Shown here piece after piece: positions 26,535 through 35,412 of a stretch of DNA of 64,000 bases. Within the stretch, counting starts at the first letter, position 1. The number at the start of each line of letters is the position of its first letter. Source of the DNA: Bradyrhizobium zhanjiangense. GTDB lineage: Bacteria; Pseudomonadota; Alphaproteobacteria; Rhizobiales; Xanthobacteraceae. The stretch lies in NCBI RefSeq assembly GCF_004114935.1, contig NZ_CP022221.1, forward strand, positions 8,391,001 through 8,455,000, given 5' to 3'. The position numbers and the translations under genes were made by a program. Below the pieces are notes generated by a model. It ran no database searches. It was not told the origin of the DNA and saw only the letters and a list, made by a program, of their open reading frames with translations.

Positions 26535-27524
26535 CTATTCGATCACCTCGTCGGCGCGGGCGAGCAGTGACGGTGGCGCGGTCAGCCCGAGCGCCTTCGC
26601 CGTCTTCAAGTTGAGAACCAGCTGGAATTTCGTCGGCTGCTGAACCGGCAGGTCGCCCGGGTTGGCGCCTTTGAGAATCCGGTCGACGTAGGCCGCCGCC
26701 CGGTGGAAGATATCGGCCGTATCGGGCCCGTAGGAGATCAGGCCGCCTTCCGCGGCGAACTGCCGGAATTGATAGATCGCCGGCAGCCGGTAGCGCTCCG
26801 CCAAGCCTATGATCAAGCTGCGGTTGGCGACCGTGAACACATCCGCCGCAGTAATCAGCCCTACGCCCGGGTCGCGTGCGAGCGCAGCCATCGTCGCTTC
26901 GATCTCGGCCCGGTCGTGCACCGGCGCGGGCTCCAGCTCGATTGAGGCTACAGACACGGCCGCGATATCTCGCAGCCAAACCGCGAAGAAGGGCCCCATC
27001 ACGGGATTGAACAGGAGCTTCGCCCGGCTAGTCCGTGGCGCCATCTCCTTCAGCAGCTCAAGCCATTTCCCGACGATCTCGAACTCAATGAGGGTAAAGC
27101 CCGTGATATTGCCTCCCGGACGAGCGAGGCTCGCGACGAAGCCCTGACTCACCGGATCATTGACGATGGCAAAGACGATCGGGATCGTGCCGGTGGCTTG
27201 CTTCAACTCGGCGATGACCGGAGAACTGTTGGCGACGATCAGATCCGGAGCCGACTTCACCAACTCCGTCACGTAGGTGCGGATACGATCGGCATCACCC
27301 CCGGCAAAACGATAGTCGATGCGTATGGTGCGCCCATCGATCCAGCCAAGCTCTTCAAGCCTGTGGCGAAAAGCTGAAAGGCGGGCCTCCGACTCCGGAT
27401 CATGCTCGGTGGTCGCCCCCAGCAAGACCCCGATCCGTTTGGTGCGGTCGTGCTGCTGCGCGCGTGCCGCGAGCGGCCAAGTCGCCGTACCGCCGAGGAG
27501 AGAAATGAAATCTCTTCGCCGCAT
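26535..27524 (-). CDS. ABC_sub_bind-family solute-binding protein (orphan) 1
   Basis: 329 residues. N-terminal twin-arginine-like leader MRRRDFISLLGGTATWPLAA ending ARAQQ. The body has the two-lobed PF04392-type binding fold: RIGVLLG, LEELGWIDGRTIRIDYRFAG, APDLIVANSSPVIAELKQAT, IPIVFAIVNDPVSQGFVASL, RPGGNITGFTLIEFE, then AAYVDRILKGANPGDLPVQQ and the family end LLARADEVIE. These proteins bind an unknown small solute for ABC import, but no permease or ATPase gene is adjacent. Confidence 0.88.
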   Translation of the reverse strand: MRRRDFISLLGGTATWPLAARAQQHDRTKRIGVLLGATTEHDPESEARLSAFRHRLEELGWIDGRTIRIDYRFAGGDADRIRTYVTELVKSAPDLIVANSSPVIAELKQATGTIPIVFAIVNDPVSQGFVASLARPGGNITGFTLIEFEIVGKWLELLKEMAPRTSRAKLLFNPVMGPFFAVWLRDIAAVSVASIELEPAPVHDRAEIEATMAALARDPGVGLITAADVFTVANRSLIIGLAERYRLPAIYQFRQFAAEGGLISYGPDTADIFHRAAAYVDRILKGANPGDLPVQQPTKFQLVLNLKTAKALGLTAPPSLLARADEVIE

Positions 27525-28072
27525 GCGCCCTCCCCCTCAGAGGACCACGCCTTTGAAATGAAGAGCTTAACAGATTGGTGGCGCGCGGCTAAGGATTAGT
27601 TTGGAGACCGCCGAACAGCGGATTTCGATCGCAAGCTCGGACGAAACCAATTCCGCCGCCACGAAGCCGTCCCGAAGCACAAAGCGTGCTCTCATCGAGC
27701 CGAGGCCACAGCGCGGTCATGTTGGGCATCTGGTCGAGCCAATCTATCATCTCTTGTGTCGGGAGCGACTCGTTGAGGTGCACAGGCATCCGGGGGAGCT
27801 GACAACCTCTTATCAACACCAATGGCCGCGATTTCCTCTCCCGATGGCAGGAACCGCGATTAGATCTGGCCGACGATGGAGCCTTCAGAGTACCGGCGGG
27901 AGCTCAGCTGCACGCACAACCGTGAAGCGGATCATAGGCAAAGACTAGCCTTCGCCGATCTCCGTTCAGCGCAACGATTGGTAGAGATCAGTGCTTGCGT
28001 CGACTTAGCATTTCAGCCTCTCCTGCGCTGCAGCATGAGGACAAACTTGGGTATTGCTGCTAGACTTCAGTA
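27525..28072. other. intergenic, no confident gene
   Basis: About 550 bp between divergent genes. A minus-strand frame (27589-27789, MPVHLNESLPTQEMIDWLDQ) is open, but has no recognisable family and no clear ribosome site. The region presumably holds the promoters of the binding protein and of the histidine-kinase operon. Confidence 0.35.
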
Positions 28073-31000
28073 ATGAGCATCTCCGTCCACCCGGGTACGT
28101 CGCAGGGTCGGACGCTAGCGGGATCGCCGCTGGCGAGCACTGGGTCGGGGCCGGCTTCATCGACGGCGAGAACGCGGAGCCGACTGTTCACCAAATACGT
28201 TGCGCTGTTTGTTGCCGTCGTCGGCATCGCGCTGTTATCCAACGGCATCTTCGAGGTATTTTTCTATTATCGTGAGCACAAGGCGTCGCTGATCCGGATT
28301 CAGCATGAACAGGCGGAGGCCGCAGCGGCCAAGATCAGCCAGTTCATCAAAGAAATCGAGAGCCAGCTCGGCTGGACCACCCAACTGCCGTGGTCGGCGG
28401 GCTCGATCGAACAGCGACGCTTTGATGCCTTGCGATTGCTGCATCAGGTGCCAGCGCTCATGGAGCTCGCGCAGGTCGACTCGAGCGGCCGGGACCGGCT
28501 GCGCGTCTCCAAACTGGCCATGGACACAATCGACAGCGGACCTGATCTTTCCAAGGAGCCGAAATTCACCGAGGCCGTCGCCCACAAAGTTTATTACGGG
28601 CCGGTCTATTTTCGCCGGGAGTCCGAACCGTACATGACGTTAGCGGTGGCTGGCACGCGGAAGGATGCCGGTGTCAGTATCGGCGAGGTCAATCTGAAGC
28701 TGATCTGGGACGTGGTCTCGCAAATCAAGGTCGGCGAACACGGTCACGCCTATGTCGTGGGCGCGCAAGGGCGGCTGATCGCACATCCCGATATCAGCCT
28801 GGTCTTGCGCAATACCGATATGTCCAAGCTCGTCCAGGTGCGGGCAGCGCAGGCCGGCCACAGCGACGGCACGGCCGAGGCGCTGCAGGGCGCGCTGAAT
28901 ATCCAGGGGCAAGAGGTGCTGACGGCATCCGCGCCGATCTCTCCGCTGGGTTGGACCATGTTCGTGGAACTGCCGGTTGAGGAAGCCTATGCCCCGCTCT
29001 ACGCCGCCTTGCAGCGGCTCGCGATCCTGCTCCTTGCGGCATCCCTGTTCGCAGTACTTGCAGGAATTTTGTTGGCGCGACGCATGGTCGGCCCCATACA
29101 GGCGCTGCGTGCCGGTGCCGCGCGCATCGGCGCCGGCGATCTCGCCCAGCGCATCTCAATCAAGACCGGCGACGAATTGGAGGGCCTAGCCGACCAGTTC
29201 AACGAGATGGGCGCGCGCCTGCAGGACTCTTACGCGGATTTGGAAAAGAAGGTCGAGTCCCGAACAACTGAACTAAGGGAGTCGCTCGAACAGCAAACGG
29301 CGACCGCGGAGGTGTTGCAGGTCATTAGCTCTTCTCCGGGCGAATTGGAGCCGGTTTTTCAGGCCATGCTGGCGAATGCGACTCGGCTGTGCGAAGCGAG
29401 CTATGGAGTGATGTGGCTTCGCGAAGGTGGCGCGTTCCGCAGCGCGGCGATCCACGGTGCACTGGCCGCTGCCTACGTCGAGCAATGGCGGAGCGGAACC
29501 CTCTATCATCCCAGCCCGCACGCCCCGCTGACCCTCGTCATGCAAACGCGAAGAGCGGTGCAGATACCCGATATGCGCGAAAGTCGCTCGTATCTTGACG
29601 GCGATCCGCTGCCTGTGGCGGCCGTTGAAGTGGCCGGCATTCGCACGCTACTCCTGGTTCCGATGTTCAAGGATGACGATTTGGTCGGCGCGATTGCGAT
29701 CTACCGCCGGGAAGTGCGGCCTTTTACCAACAAGCAGACTGACCTCGTCACAAACTTCGCCAAGCAGGCGGTCATCGCGATTGAGAACACGCGGCTGCTC
29801 AGGGAGCTGCGTCAACGCACTGGCGACTTGACCGAGTCGCTGGAGCAACAGACAGCGACTTCCGAAGTCCTAGAAATTATCAGTTCGTCGGCCGGAGAGT
29901 TGGAGCCGATCTTCCAAAAAATGCTGGAAAATGCGACGCGGATCTGCGGCGCCAAGTTCGGCACCATGACCCTTTACGAGGAAGGCGGCTTTCGTACGGT
30001 CTCGCTATACAACGCGCCGCAGGCCTATATAGACACTCAGCTCTATCAGCTCATCCGCCCGCATCCGGAGAGCGGGCTCGGAATTGTCGAGAGAACCCAT
30101 CAAACTGTTCACATCGACGACATCAGGACACAGCCGCCTTATCTCCAAGGCAATCCGAACGTTCGCGCCCTGGCCGATCTTGCCGGAGCTCGGACGGTCG
30201 TCATCGTGCCCATGCTGAAGGTGGACGAGTTGATCGGCACGATCACGATTTTCCGCCAGGAGGTGAAGCCATTCACTGAGAAGCAGACGGAGCTCGTTGC
30301 CAATTTCGCCAACCAGGCCGTAATCGCAATCGAAAATGCGACCCTGCTGAATGAACTGCGTGAACGCACGAGAGAGCTGTCGCAATCGCTGAACGATTTG
30401 CGTGCCGCGCAAGACCGCTTGATCCAGACGGAGAAACTTGCGTCCCTTGGTCAGCTCACTGCCGGTATCGCTCACGAAATCAAGAACCCGCTCAACTTCG
30501 TCAACAATTTCTCGGCGCTGTCTTCGGAATTGATCGACGAGCTCAACGACATGCTCAAATCAGATACGGCGCGTGAGGAGATCGAAGAACTTACGGCAAC
30601 GCTGAAGAGAAATCTTGAAAGAATCGTGGAACATGGTAAGCGCGCCGACTCCATCGTCAAGAACATGTTGTTGCATTCCCGCGAGGGATCCGGCGAGCGC
30701 CGTCCTGCCGATATCAACGCGATCGTCGAGGAGAGCCTCAATCTAGCCTATCACGGCGCGCGCGCCGAGAGATCTGGCTTCAACATCACGCTCAAGCGCG
30801 ACCTTGATCCCAACGCGGGCATGGTCGACATCTACCCCCAGGAAATCACGCGGGTGTTCCTCAATCTGATCTCGAATGGCTTCTACGCCGCGTCCAAGCG
30901 CAAGGAATCGGCCGACGAAGCATTCGAACCGACGCTTGTCGCGAGCACCAAGGCCCTCGGCGACGAGGTGGAAATCCGGATTCGCGACAACGGGACCGGT

Positions 31001-31243
31001 ATCCCACCCGAGGTGAAAGAGAAGATATTCAATCCCTTCTTCACCACCAAACCCGTAGGCGAAGGAACCGGGCTTGGCCTCTCGATGAGCCACGACATCA
31101 TCGTGAAGCAGCACGGCGGCAAAATCGACGTCGAGACCGAGCCAGGCGTTTTCACTGAGTTCATTATTACGCTGCCATGTACTGCGGCCGCAAAAGTGCA
31201 GAATGGAGGCAAAATTGACCGTCTATATTCTGGTCGTCGATGA
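28073..31243 (+). CDS. Cache-HAMP-GAF-GAF sensor histidine kinase
   Basis: 1056 residues. TM1 41-62 (KYVALFVAVVGIALLSNGIF); periplasmic double-Cache-like sensor 63-310 (VGEHGHAYVVGAQGRLIAHP is the second Cache motif); TM2 313-335; HAMP 336-388; coiled coil; GAF1 ~420-575 and GAF2 ~610-760, near-duplicates (each preceded by ESLEQQTAT and SSS.GELEP.F..ML.NATR.C); HisKA with phosphoacceptor His801 in LGQLTAGIAHEIKNPLNFVN; HATPase with N-box FLNLISNGFYAA, G1 IRDNGTGIP and G2 GEGTGLGLSMSHDI. It would phosphorylate the two REC proteins encoded immediately downstream; its stop lies inside the next gene. Confidence 0.95.
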   Translation: MSISVHPGTSQGRTLAGSPLASTGSGPASSTARTRSRLFTKYVALFVAVVGIALLSNGIFEVFFYYREHKASLIRIQHEQAEAAAAKISQFIKEIESQLGWTTQLPWSAGSIEQRRFDALRLLHQVPALMELAQVDSSGRDRLRVSKLAMDTIDSGPDLSKEPKFTEAVAHKVYYGPVYFRRESEPYMTLAVAGTRKDAGVSIGEVNLKLIWDVVSQIKVGEHGHAYVVGAQGRLIAHPDISLVLRNTDMSKLVQVRAAQAGHSDGTAEALQGALNIQGQEVLTASAPISPLGWTMFVELPVEEAYAPLYAALQRLAILLLAASLFAVLAGILLARRMVGPIQALRAGAARIGAGDLAQRISIKTGDELEGLADQFNEMGARLQDSYADLEKKVESRTTELRESLEQQTATAEVLQVISSSPGELEPVFQAMLANATRLCEASYGVMWLREGGAFRSAAIHGALAAAYVEQWRSGTLYHPSPHAPLTLVMQTRRAVQIPDMRESRSYLDGDPLPVAAVEVAGIRTLLLVPMFKDDDLVGAIAIYRREVRPFTNKQTDLVTNFAKQAVIAIENTRLLRELRQRTGDLTESLEQQTATSEVLEIISSSAGELEPIFQKMLENATRICGAKFGTMTLYEEGGFRTVSLYNAPQAYIDTQLYQLIRPHPESGLGIVERTHQTVHIDDIRTQPPYLQGNPNVRALADLAGARTVVIVPMLKVDELIGTITIFRQEVKPFTEKQTELVANFANQAVIAIENATLLNELRERTRELSQSLNDLRAAQDRLIQTEKLASLGQLTAGIAHEIKNPLNFVNNFSALSSELIDELNDMLKSDTAREEIEELTATLKRNLERIVEHGKRADSIVKNMLLHSREGSGERRPADINAIVEESLNLAYHGARAERSGFNITLKRDLDPNAGMVDIYPQEITRVFLNLISNGFYAASKRKESADEAFEPTLVASTKALGDEVEIRIRDNGTGIPPEVKEKIFNPFFTTKPVGEGTGLGLSMSHDIIVKQHGGKIDVETEPGVFTEFIITLPCTAAAKVQNGGKIDRLYSGRR

Positions 31244-31604
31244 TGAGCCTGATGTCGAAGCCCTGTTCCGTCAGCAGTTCCGGCGCGACTTGCGCGCTGG
31301 CCGCTTCCTCATCGAGTTCGCCCCCTCGGCATCCGTGGCGCTGCAACGCGCCGTCGAGATCCGGGATGCCACGCTCATCCTGATCCTGTCGGACATCAAC
31401 ATGCCCGGCATGAGCGGGCTGGAGATGCTGCCGATGGTGCGTGCAGCGCGACCGGACGTTCCCGTGATCATGATCACTGCCTATGGCGACCAAGACACAC
31501 GCCGAAAAGCGATCGAGCGTGGTGCAATTGGTCTTGTGACGAAACCGATCGATTTCACGCTGCTGCGGCAGGAAATCGACACGAGGCTCGAGCAGGCTGC
31601 ATGA
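31203..31604 (+). CDS. single-domain response regulator
   Basis: 133 residues, a CheY-like REC domain only: YILVVDDEPDVEALFRQQFR (acidic pair), phosphoacceptor Asp in LILILSDINMPGMSGLEMLP, Thr in VIMITAYGD, Lys in GLVTKPIDF. ATG 31203 is one start, but GGAGG at 31205-31209 lies ideally before TTG 31215 (MTVYILVVDDE), which also matches the family N-terminus, so TTG is likely the real start. It overlaps the kinase 3' end and its stop overlaps the cyclase start (ATGA, 31601). Probably a phosphate relay or sink between kinase and cyclase. Confidence 0.93.
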   Translation: MEAKLTVYILVVDDEPDVEALFRQQFRRDLRAGRFLIEFAPSASVALQRAVEIRDATLILILSDINMPGMSGLEMLPMVRAARPDVPVIMITAYGDQDTRRKAIERGAIGLVTKPIDFTLLRQEIDTRLEQAA

Positions 31605-32851
31605 GGGCGACCATCCTTGTTGTCGATGACGAGCCCGACCTGGAGGCGCTGGTCCTGCAGAAATTCCGCAGGCAGATCCGCGAGGGCACGGTGCACTTCA
31701 TGTTTGCCCGTGACGGCATTGAGGCGCTGCAATTGCTCGAACAGAACCCGCATGTCGATTTGGTGGTGTCGGATGTCAAAATGCCGAGAATGGATGGGCT
31801 GTCGCTCCTGCAGAAGCTCCAGGAGGCGGAAGACAAGAAGTGGACGATCATCGTCTCCGCCTACGGGGACATGAGCAACATCCGCACGGCCATGAATCGC
31901 GGCGCCTTTGACTTCCTTACCAAGCCCATCGATTTCACCGATTTTGAGAGGACCATTGACAAGACGCTCCGCCACGTTGAAATGATGCGCGAGTTTCGCC
32001 GGCGTCAGATCCAGGCCGAACGCGCGCATGCATCGTTATCGCGCTATTTCTCGCCACAGCTCGCAAGCCGGCTTGCTGCCGATGTCGAAGGCACCGGCAT
32101 GGAGGTCTGCCGCCGCGACGTTGCGGCGATGTTCACGGATGTCACCGGCTTCACCGCGACGGCGGAACGCATTGCACCAGAAGTATTAGGTACATTGCTC
32201 AACGAATATATGGCGGGCATGACCGACATCGTCTTTGTGCACGAAGGCACCGTGGCGAAGGTGATGGGCGATGCCATTCACATTCTGTTTAATGCCCCAG
32301 AAGACCAGCCGGACCACGCAACACGCGCGATTGCTTGCGCCCACGACCTCGACGAGTGGGCCAGCGACTTTCGACAGCGCTGGAAGATGAGAGGCGTAAA
32401 TTTCGGCATCACTCGCATCGGGGCGCATGCCGGCCCCGCGCTGGTTGGCAATTTCGGCGGTAGCCGCTTTTTCGACTACACCGCCCACGGCGATACCATC
32501 AATACTGCGGCGCGGCTTGAGGCCGCGAACAAGTTTCTGGGCACGCGCATTTGCGTCAGCGCAGCCATCGCCGAGCGTGCCGAAGACTTTCAGGGTCGCC
32601 CGATCGGCGATCTTGTCCTGCGGGGACGCAGCGAGCCGCTGCGCGCGTACGAGCCATTGAGGCCAGCCGCGTTCAAGGCGCCGGCGACGGCGGAATATGC
32701 GGAGGCTTTCGCAAGACTCGAGGCCGGCGATACCGCGGCCATACCGGCTTTTGCCGCGCTGGTCGGCATGCATGCGGAAGATCCGCTGGCCGGCTTTCAT
32801 CTGAAACGTCTACTCAACGGTGCCAGGGGCGTCCGAATGCAATTGGAATAG
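31601..32851 (+). CDS. REC-adenylate/guanylate cyclase response regulator
   Basis: 416 residues. REC domain 1-125 (ATILVVDDEPDLEALVLQKF, Asp in LVVSDVKMPRMDGLSLL, Ser in IIVSAYGD, Lys in FLTKPIDF), a helical linker (RHVEMMREFRRRQIQAERAH), then a class III cyclase ~150-350. The metal Asps are in VAAMFTDVTGFTATAERI and VAKVMGDAIHILFNAP, with the transition-state region YTAHGDTINTAARLEAANKF. Kinase-controlled cAMP (or cGMP) production is the inferred output of this three-gene operon. A short helical tail follows. Complete. Confidence 0.94.
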   Translation: MRATILVVDDEPDLEALVLQKFRRQIREGTVHFMFARDGIEALQLLEQNPHVDLVVSDVKMPRMDGLSLLQKLQEAEDKKWTIIVSAYGDMSNIRTAMNRGAFDFLTKPIDFTDFERTIDKTLRHVEMMREFRRRQIQAERAHASLSRYFSPQLASRLAADVEGTGMEVCRRDVAAMFTDVTGFTATAERIAPEVLGTLLNEYMAGMTDIVFVHEGTVAKVMGDAIHILFNAPEDQPDHATRAIACAHDLDEWASDFRQRWKMRGVNFGITRIGAHAGPALVGNFGGSRFFDYTAHGDTINTAARLEAANKFLGTRICVSAAIAERAEDFQGRPIGDLVLRGRSEPLRAYEPLRPAAFKAPATAEYAEAFARLEAGDTAAIPAFAALVGMHAEDPLAGFHLKRLLNGARGVRMQLE

Positions 32852-33019
32852 GCCCGCATGCCTGATCGCCACGAACTATCGGTGTGCAGGGATCGGCGAG
32901 TGGGTCGGATTGCATTCATCGGTGCTGCATTGTGTTTCATTCGTGACCATCCGCCCAAAGCTTCTAACCAGGGGGCGTCACCGGATGCTTACCTATTCTT
33001 CGTGATTTCGCCTCCGGCT

Positions 33020-33100
33020 GTCTGTCAACTTCCGCTATGCTTCGTTAGCGACCAAGATCGCGCGGCGGTGCAATATGTCGCGAAGGGCCAACAACGGTCT
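33020..33100 (+). repeat. interspersed repeat A, copy 1
   Basis: Contains CAACTTCCGCTATGCTTCGT, TAGCGACCAAGATCGC and GGTGCAATATGTCGCGAAGG, then GCCAACAACGG. Closely similar copies are at 41288-41403 and 46084-46199. It lies 20 bp beyond the stop of the minus-strand binding-protein gene at 33121. Confidence 0.75.
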
Positions 33101-33120
33101 ATCGCACTTGCAGCATGAAG

Positions 33121-34104
33121 TTAGTCGATTACCTCGTCGGCGCGGGCAATCAATGTAGGAGGCACGATCACACCGAGCGCCTTGGCGGTTTTTAGGTTGA
33201 TGAGCAGCTCAAATCTGGTGGGTTGCTCCACGGGCATTTCGGCGGGCTTTTCACCCTTCAAAATCCGATCAACGTAAACCGCCGCACGGCGAGCCATCGC
33301 ACGCTGGTCAACTCCATAGGAGATAAGACCTCCAGCCTCAAGAAGCTCTCTTACGTAGCCGCAGCTCGGCAGATTACGCGCAAGGGCGAGATCCGCGATC
33401 ACTTTCCTGGCCTGAAAGATCAAGCTTTCGCCGTTGGCGACCACCCCTTGCATGCCAACCTTTACCATCGCGTCAAATGCGGGCTCGAAGTCGCTGAGCG
33501 AGCGCACCTCGAAACTTTGGGTATCGATGCCGAGCTTGCTCCCAGCCTCCGTTGCCTCTTGAACATACAGGCTCGATATTTTGACATTTGGGTTGATTAG
33601 CAATCCAATGCGCGTAACCGTCGGGACAATCTCTTTGAGATACTGCAACCGCTTCGCACTTAGCTGGACGGAAAAATTCGATAATCCCGTAACATTCCCA
33701 CCGGGTCGTGCAAAGTTTTCCACTAAGCCGGCTCCGATAGGGTCAAAACCGAACATGAATACTATTGGAATTGTTTTTGTCGCCATCTTTAAGTGCGGTC
33801 CAGCTGCCCCGGCGCCAACCAATACATCACACTTTAAAGATACGAGTTCGGCTGCCATCCTGCCGAAAACGTCGGGCACTTCATTAGGAAAGCGATGTTC
33901 TAGCGTTATGTTCTGTCCGTCGACATAGCCCAGCTTTCTGAAACCCTCAACCAGTGACTGATAGTACGGAGTTTCTTCTTCGATGTTCGCGGCATGCCAG
34001 AGGACGCCAACTTTGGGGATACGACCCTGCCGTTGTGCGCGCGCTAGGCGTGGCCACATCGCAGCCGTGCTGCCGAATAATGTGATGAATTCGCGTCGTC
34101 TCAT
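33121..34104 (-). CDS. ABC_sub_bind-family solute-binding protein (orphan) 2
   Basis: 327 residues from ATG 34104, where the leader MRRREFITLFGSTAAMWPRL ends LARAQRQ; upstream in-frame codons are not family-like. Family landmarks are IPKVGVLWHAANIEEE, RKLGYVDGQNITLEHRFPNE, CDVLVGAGAAGPHLKMATKT, IPIVFMFGFDPIGAGLVENF, ARPGGNVTGLSNF, AAVYVDRILKGEKPAEMPVE and the end LIARADEVID. Exported, ligand unknown. It has no ABC permease partner. Followed downstream by interspersed repeat A. Confidence 0.88.
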   Translation of the reverse strand: MRRREFITLFGSTAAMWPRLARAQRQGRIPKVGVLWHAANIEEETPYYQSLVEGFRKLGYVDGQNITLEHRFPNEVPDVFGRMAAELVSLKCDVLVGAGAAGPHLKMATKTIPIVFMFGFDPIGAGLVENFARPGGNVTGLSNFSVQLSAKRLQYLKEIVPTVTRIGLLINPNVKISSLYVQEATEAGSKLGIDTQSFEVRSLSDFEPAFDAMVKVGMQGVVANGESLIFQARKVIADLALARNLPSCGYVRELLEAGGLISYGVDQRAMARRAAVYVDRILKGEKPAEMPVEQPTRFELLINLKTAKALGVIVPPTLIARADEVID

Positions 34105-34182
34105 GTGCGACCCCAGCCAGAGACCGCTCGCGAGTATAGCAGCTTTTGGGTCTTCTCTGTACGGCGCTGTAGTGCTATGAGC

Positions 34183-34310
34183 GCGGTAATGTCGGCTCAG
34201 GGTCATGAGCGCCGTTCCGAAGGTCGGCCGGTTGCTTCCGGTCGACCTCATGAGCCGACAACCGGAGACGCCGTCCGGACTTCGCATTCGGGCCACAAGG
34301 CGACATAACG
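34183..34310 (+). repeat. interspersed repeat C, copy 1
   Basis: Carries CTCAGGGTCATGAGCG, TCCGAAGGTCGGCC, CTCATGAGCCGAC and CCGGACTTCGCATTCGGGCC. Matching blocks in the same order occur at 55250-55365. It lies directly downstream of the binding-protein gene that ends at 34322. Confidence 0.6.
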
Positions 34311-34321
34311 ACATAACCTCA

Positions 34322-35299
34322 CTATTCAATCAGCTCGTCCGCGCGGGCAAGGATGCTCGCCGGGAACTCAAGCCCGAGCGCCTTGGCCGTCTTGAGGTTG
34401 ATGACCAGCTCGAACTTGGTTGGCTGCTGAACTGGAAGATCCGCTGGCTTGACGCCCTTGAGGATCTTGTCGACGTAGCCGGCGGCACGGCGAAACAAGT
34501 CAGCGAAATTTGCCCCGTAGGACATGAGGCCGCCCGCTGAAACACTCTCTCTATATCCAAAAAGCGACGGCAATCGGTCGATGGCGGCGAAGTCTGCAAT
34601 ACGTTTTTGATTTGAACCGGTGAGAGGGTCTTCGACCGTGATCAACGCGTTGGGGTGGTGCTGTCTCACCGTTTCGAAGGCACTATCGAAGTCGTCCGGG
34701 CTGCGCACCTCCAGCGATTGAACCTCGATCCCAAGCGTCCGACCCGCGGCCTGGGTCTGTTCGTACAGGAGTGCCGCATAGGGGTTGGTCGCATTCCAAA
34801 GCACTGCCACGCGACCGAGTCGAGGAACTAGCTCTTTGAGGAATTCCAGGCGCTTACCACCAAGCTCCGGTGCCATGAGACTCATTCCCGTGACGTTACC
34901 GCCAGGTCGCGCCAAGCTTTCAACGAGCCCGCTCCCCAAGGGGTCGCCGGCGACGGCCATGACGATTGGAATTGCTGAGGTCGCCCGCTTGGCGGCGAGC
35001 GGCGCGAGAGTTCCCTCTGTGACTATGACGTCGACGTTAAGGTGAACAAGCTCTGCCGCAAACTCAGCGAGCCGTTCGGGCTGATTTTCCGCGAAGCGGC
35101 GTTCGAAGGCGACGTTTTTTCCTTCGATCCATCCCAACTCACGCAAAGCGTCGGTGAAAGCTGCGATCGCCTCCACGAGAACGAGCGAACCTGCGCCGAG
35201 ATAGCCTATCGTGTATCTCTTCCCGACCGGCTGCGCGCGCGCCGCGAGTGGCCACGTCGCCGCGCCGACGAGGAGCGTGACAAATTTCCGTCGTCGCAC
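34322..35299 (-). CDS. ABC_sub_bind-family solute-binding protein (orphan) 3
   Basis: 325 residues if translation starts at GTG 35299 (MRRRKFVTLLVGAATWPLAA, ending ARAQ), which fits the family leader and has GAGGAG upstream; an earlier GTG would add 21 residues. Body: YTIGYLGAGSLVLVEAIAAF, LRELGWIEGKNVAFERRFAE, VDVIVTEGTLAPLAAKRATS, IPIVMAVAGDPLGSGLVESL, ARPGGNVTGMSLMAPEL, YVDKILKGVKPADLPVQQPT and end ILARADELIE. Secreted or Tat-exported binding protein, ligand unknown, no transporter nearby. Confidence 0.88.
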   Translation of the reverse strand: MRRRKFVTLLVGAATWPLAARAQPVGKRYTIGYLGAGSLVLVEAIAAFTDALRELGWIEGKNVAFERRFAENQPERLAEFAAELVHLNVDVIVTEGTLAPLAAKRATSAIPIVMAVAGDPLGSGLVESLARPGGNVTGMSLMAPELGGKRLEFLKELVPRLGRVAVLWNATNPYAALLYEQTQAAGRTLGIEVQSLEVRSPDDFDSAFETVRQHHPNALITVEDPLTGSNQKRIADFAAIDRLPSLFGYRESVSAGGLMSYGANFADLFRRAAGYVDKILKGVKPADLPVQQPTKFELVINLKTAKALGLEFPASILARADELIE

Positions 35300-35412
35300 G
35301 TCGAACAAGGGGCTCCTCACCTCCTCGGTAGGCGGCAACAATAGCACACGACGCTGCAGCACGAGACTACTGCACCACGGAATTTCGAAGGGGTGGATGT
35401 CGCCTAAGGGTC

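Noticed and set aside
27589..27789. 67-codon minus-strand frame (MPVHLNESLPTQEMIDWLDQ)
   Set aside because: Plausible composition but no recognisable family, no ribosome site and no homologous copy in the window.
32858..33118. 86-codon plus-strand frame after the cyclase operon
   Set aside because: Its second half is interspersed repeat A, and the sequence is not protein-like.
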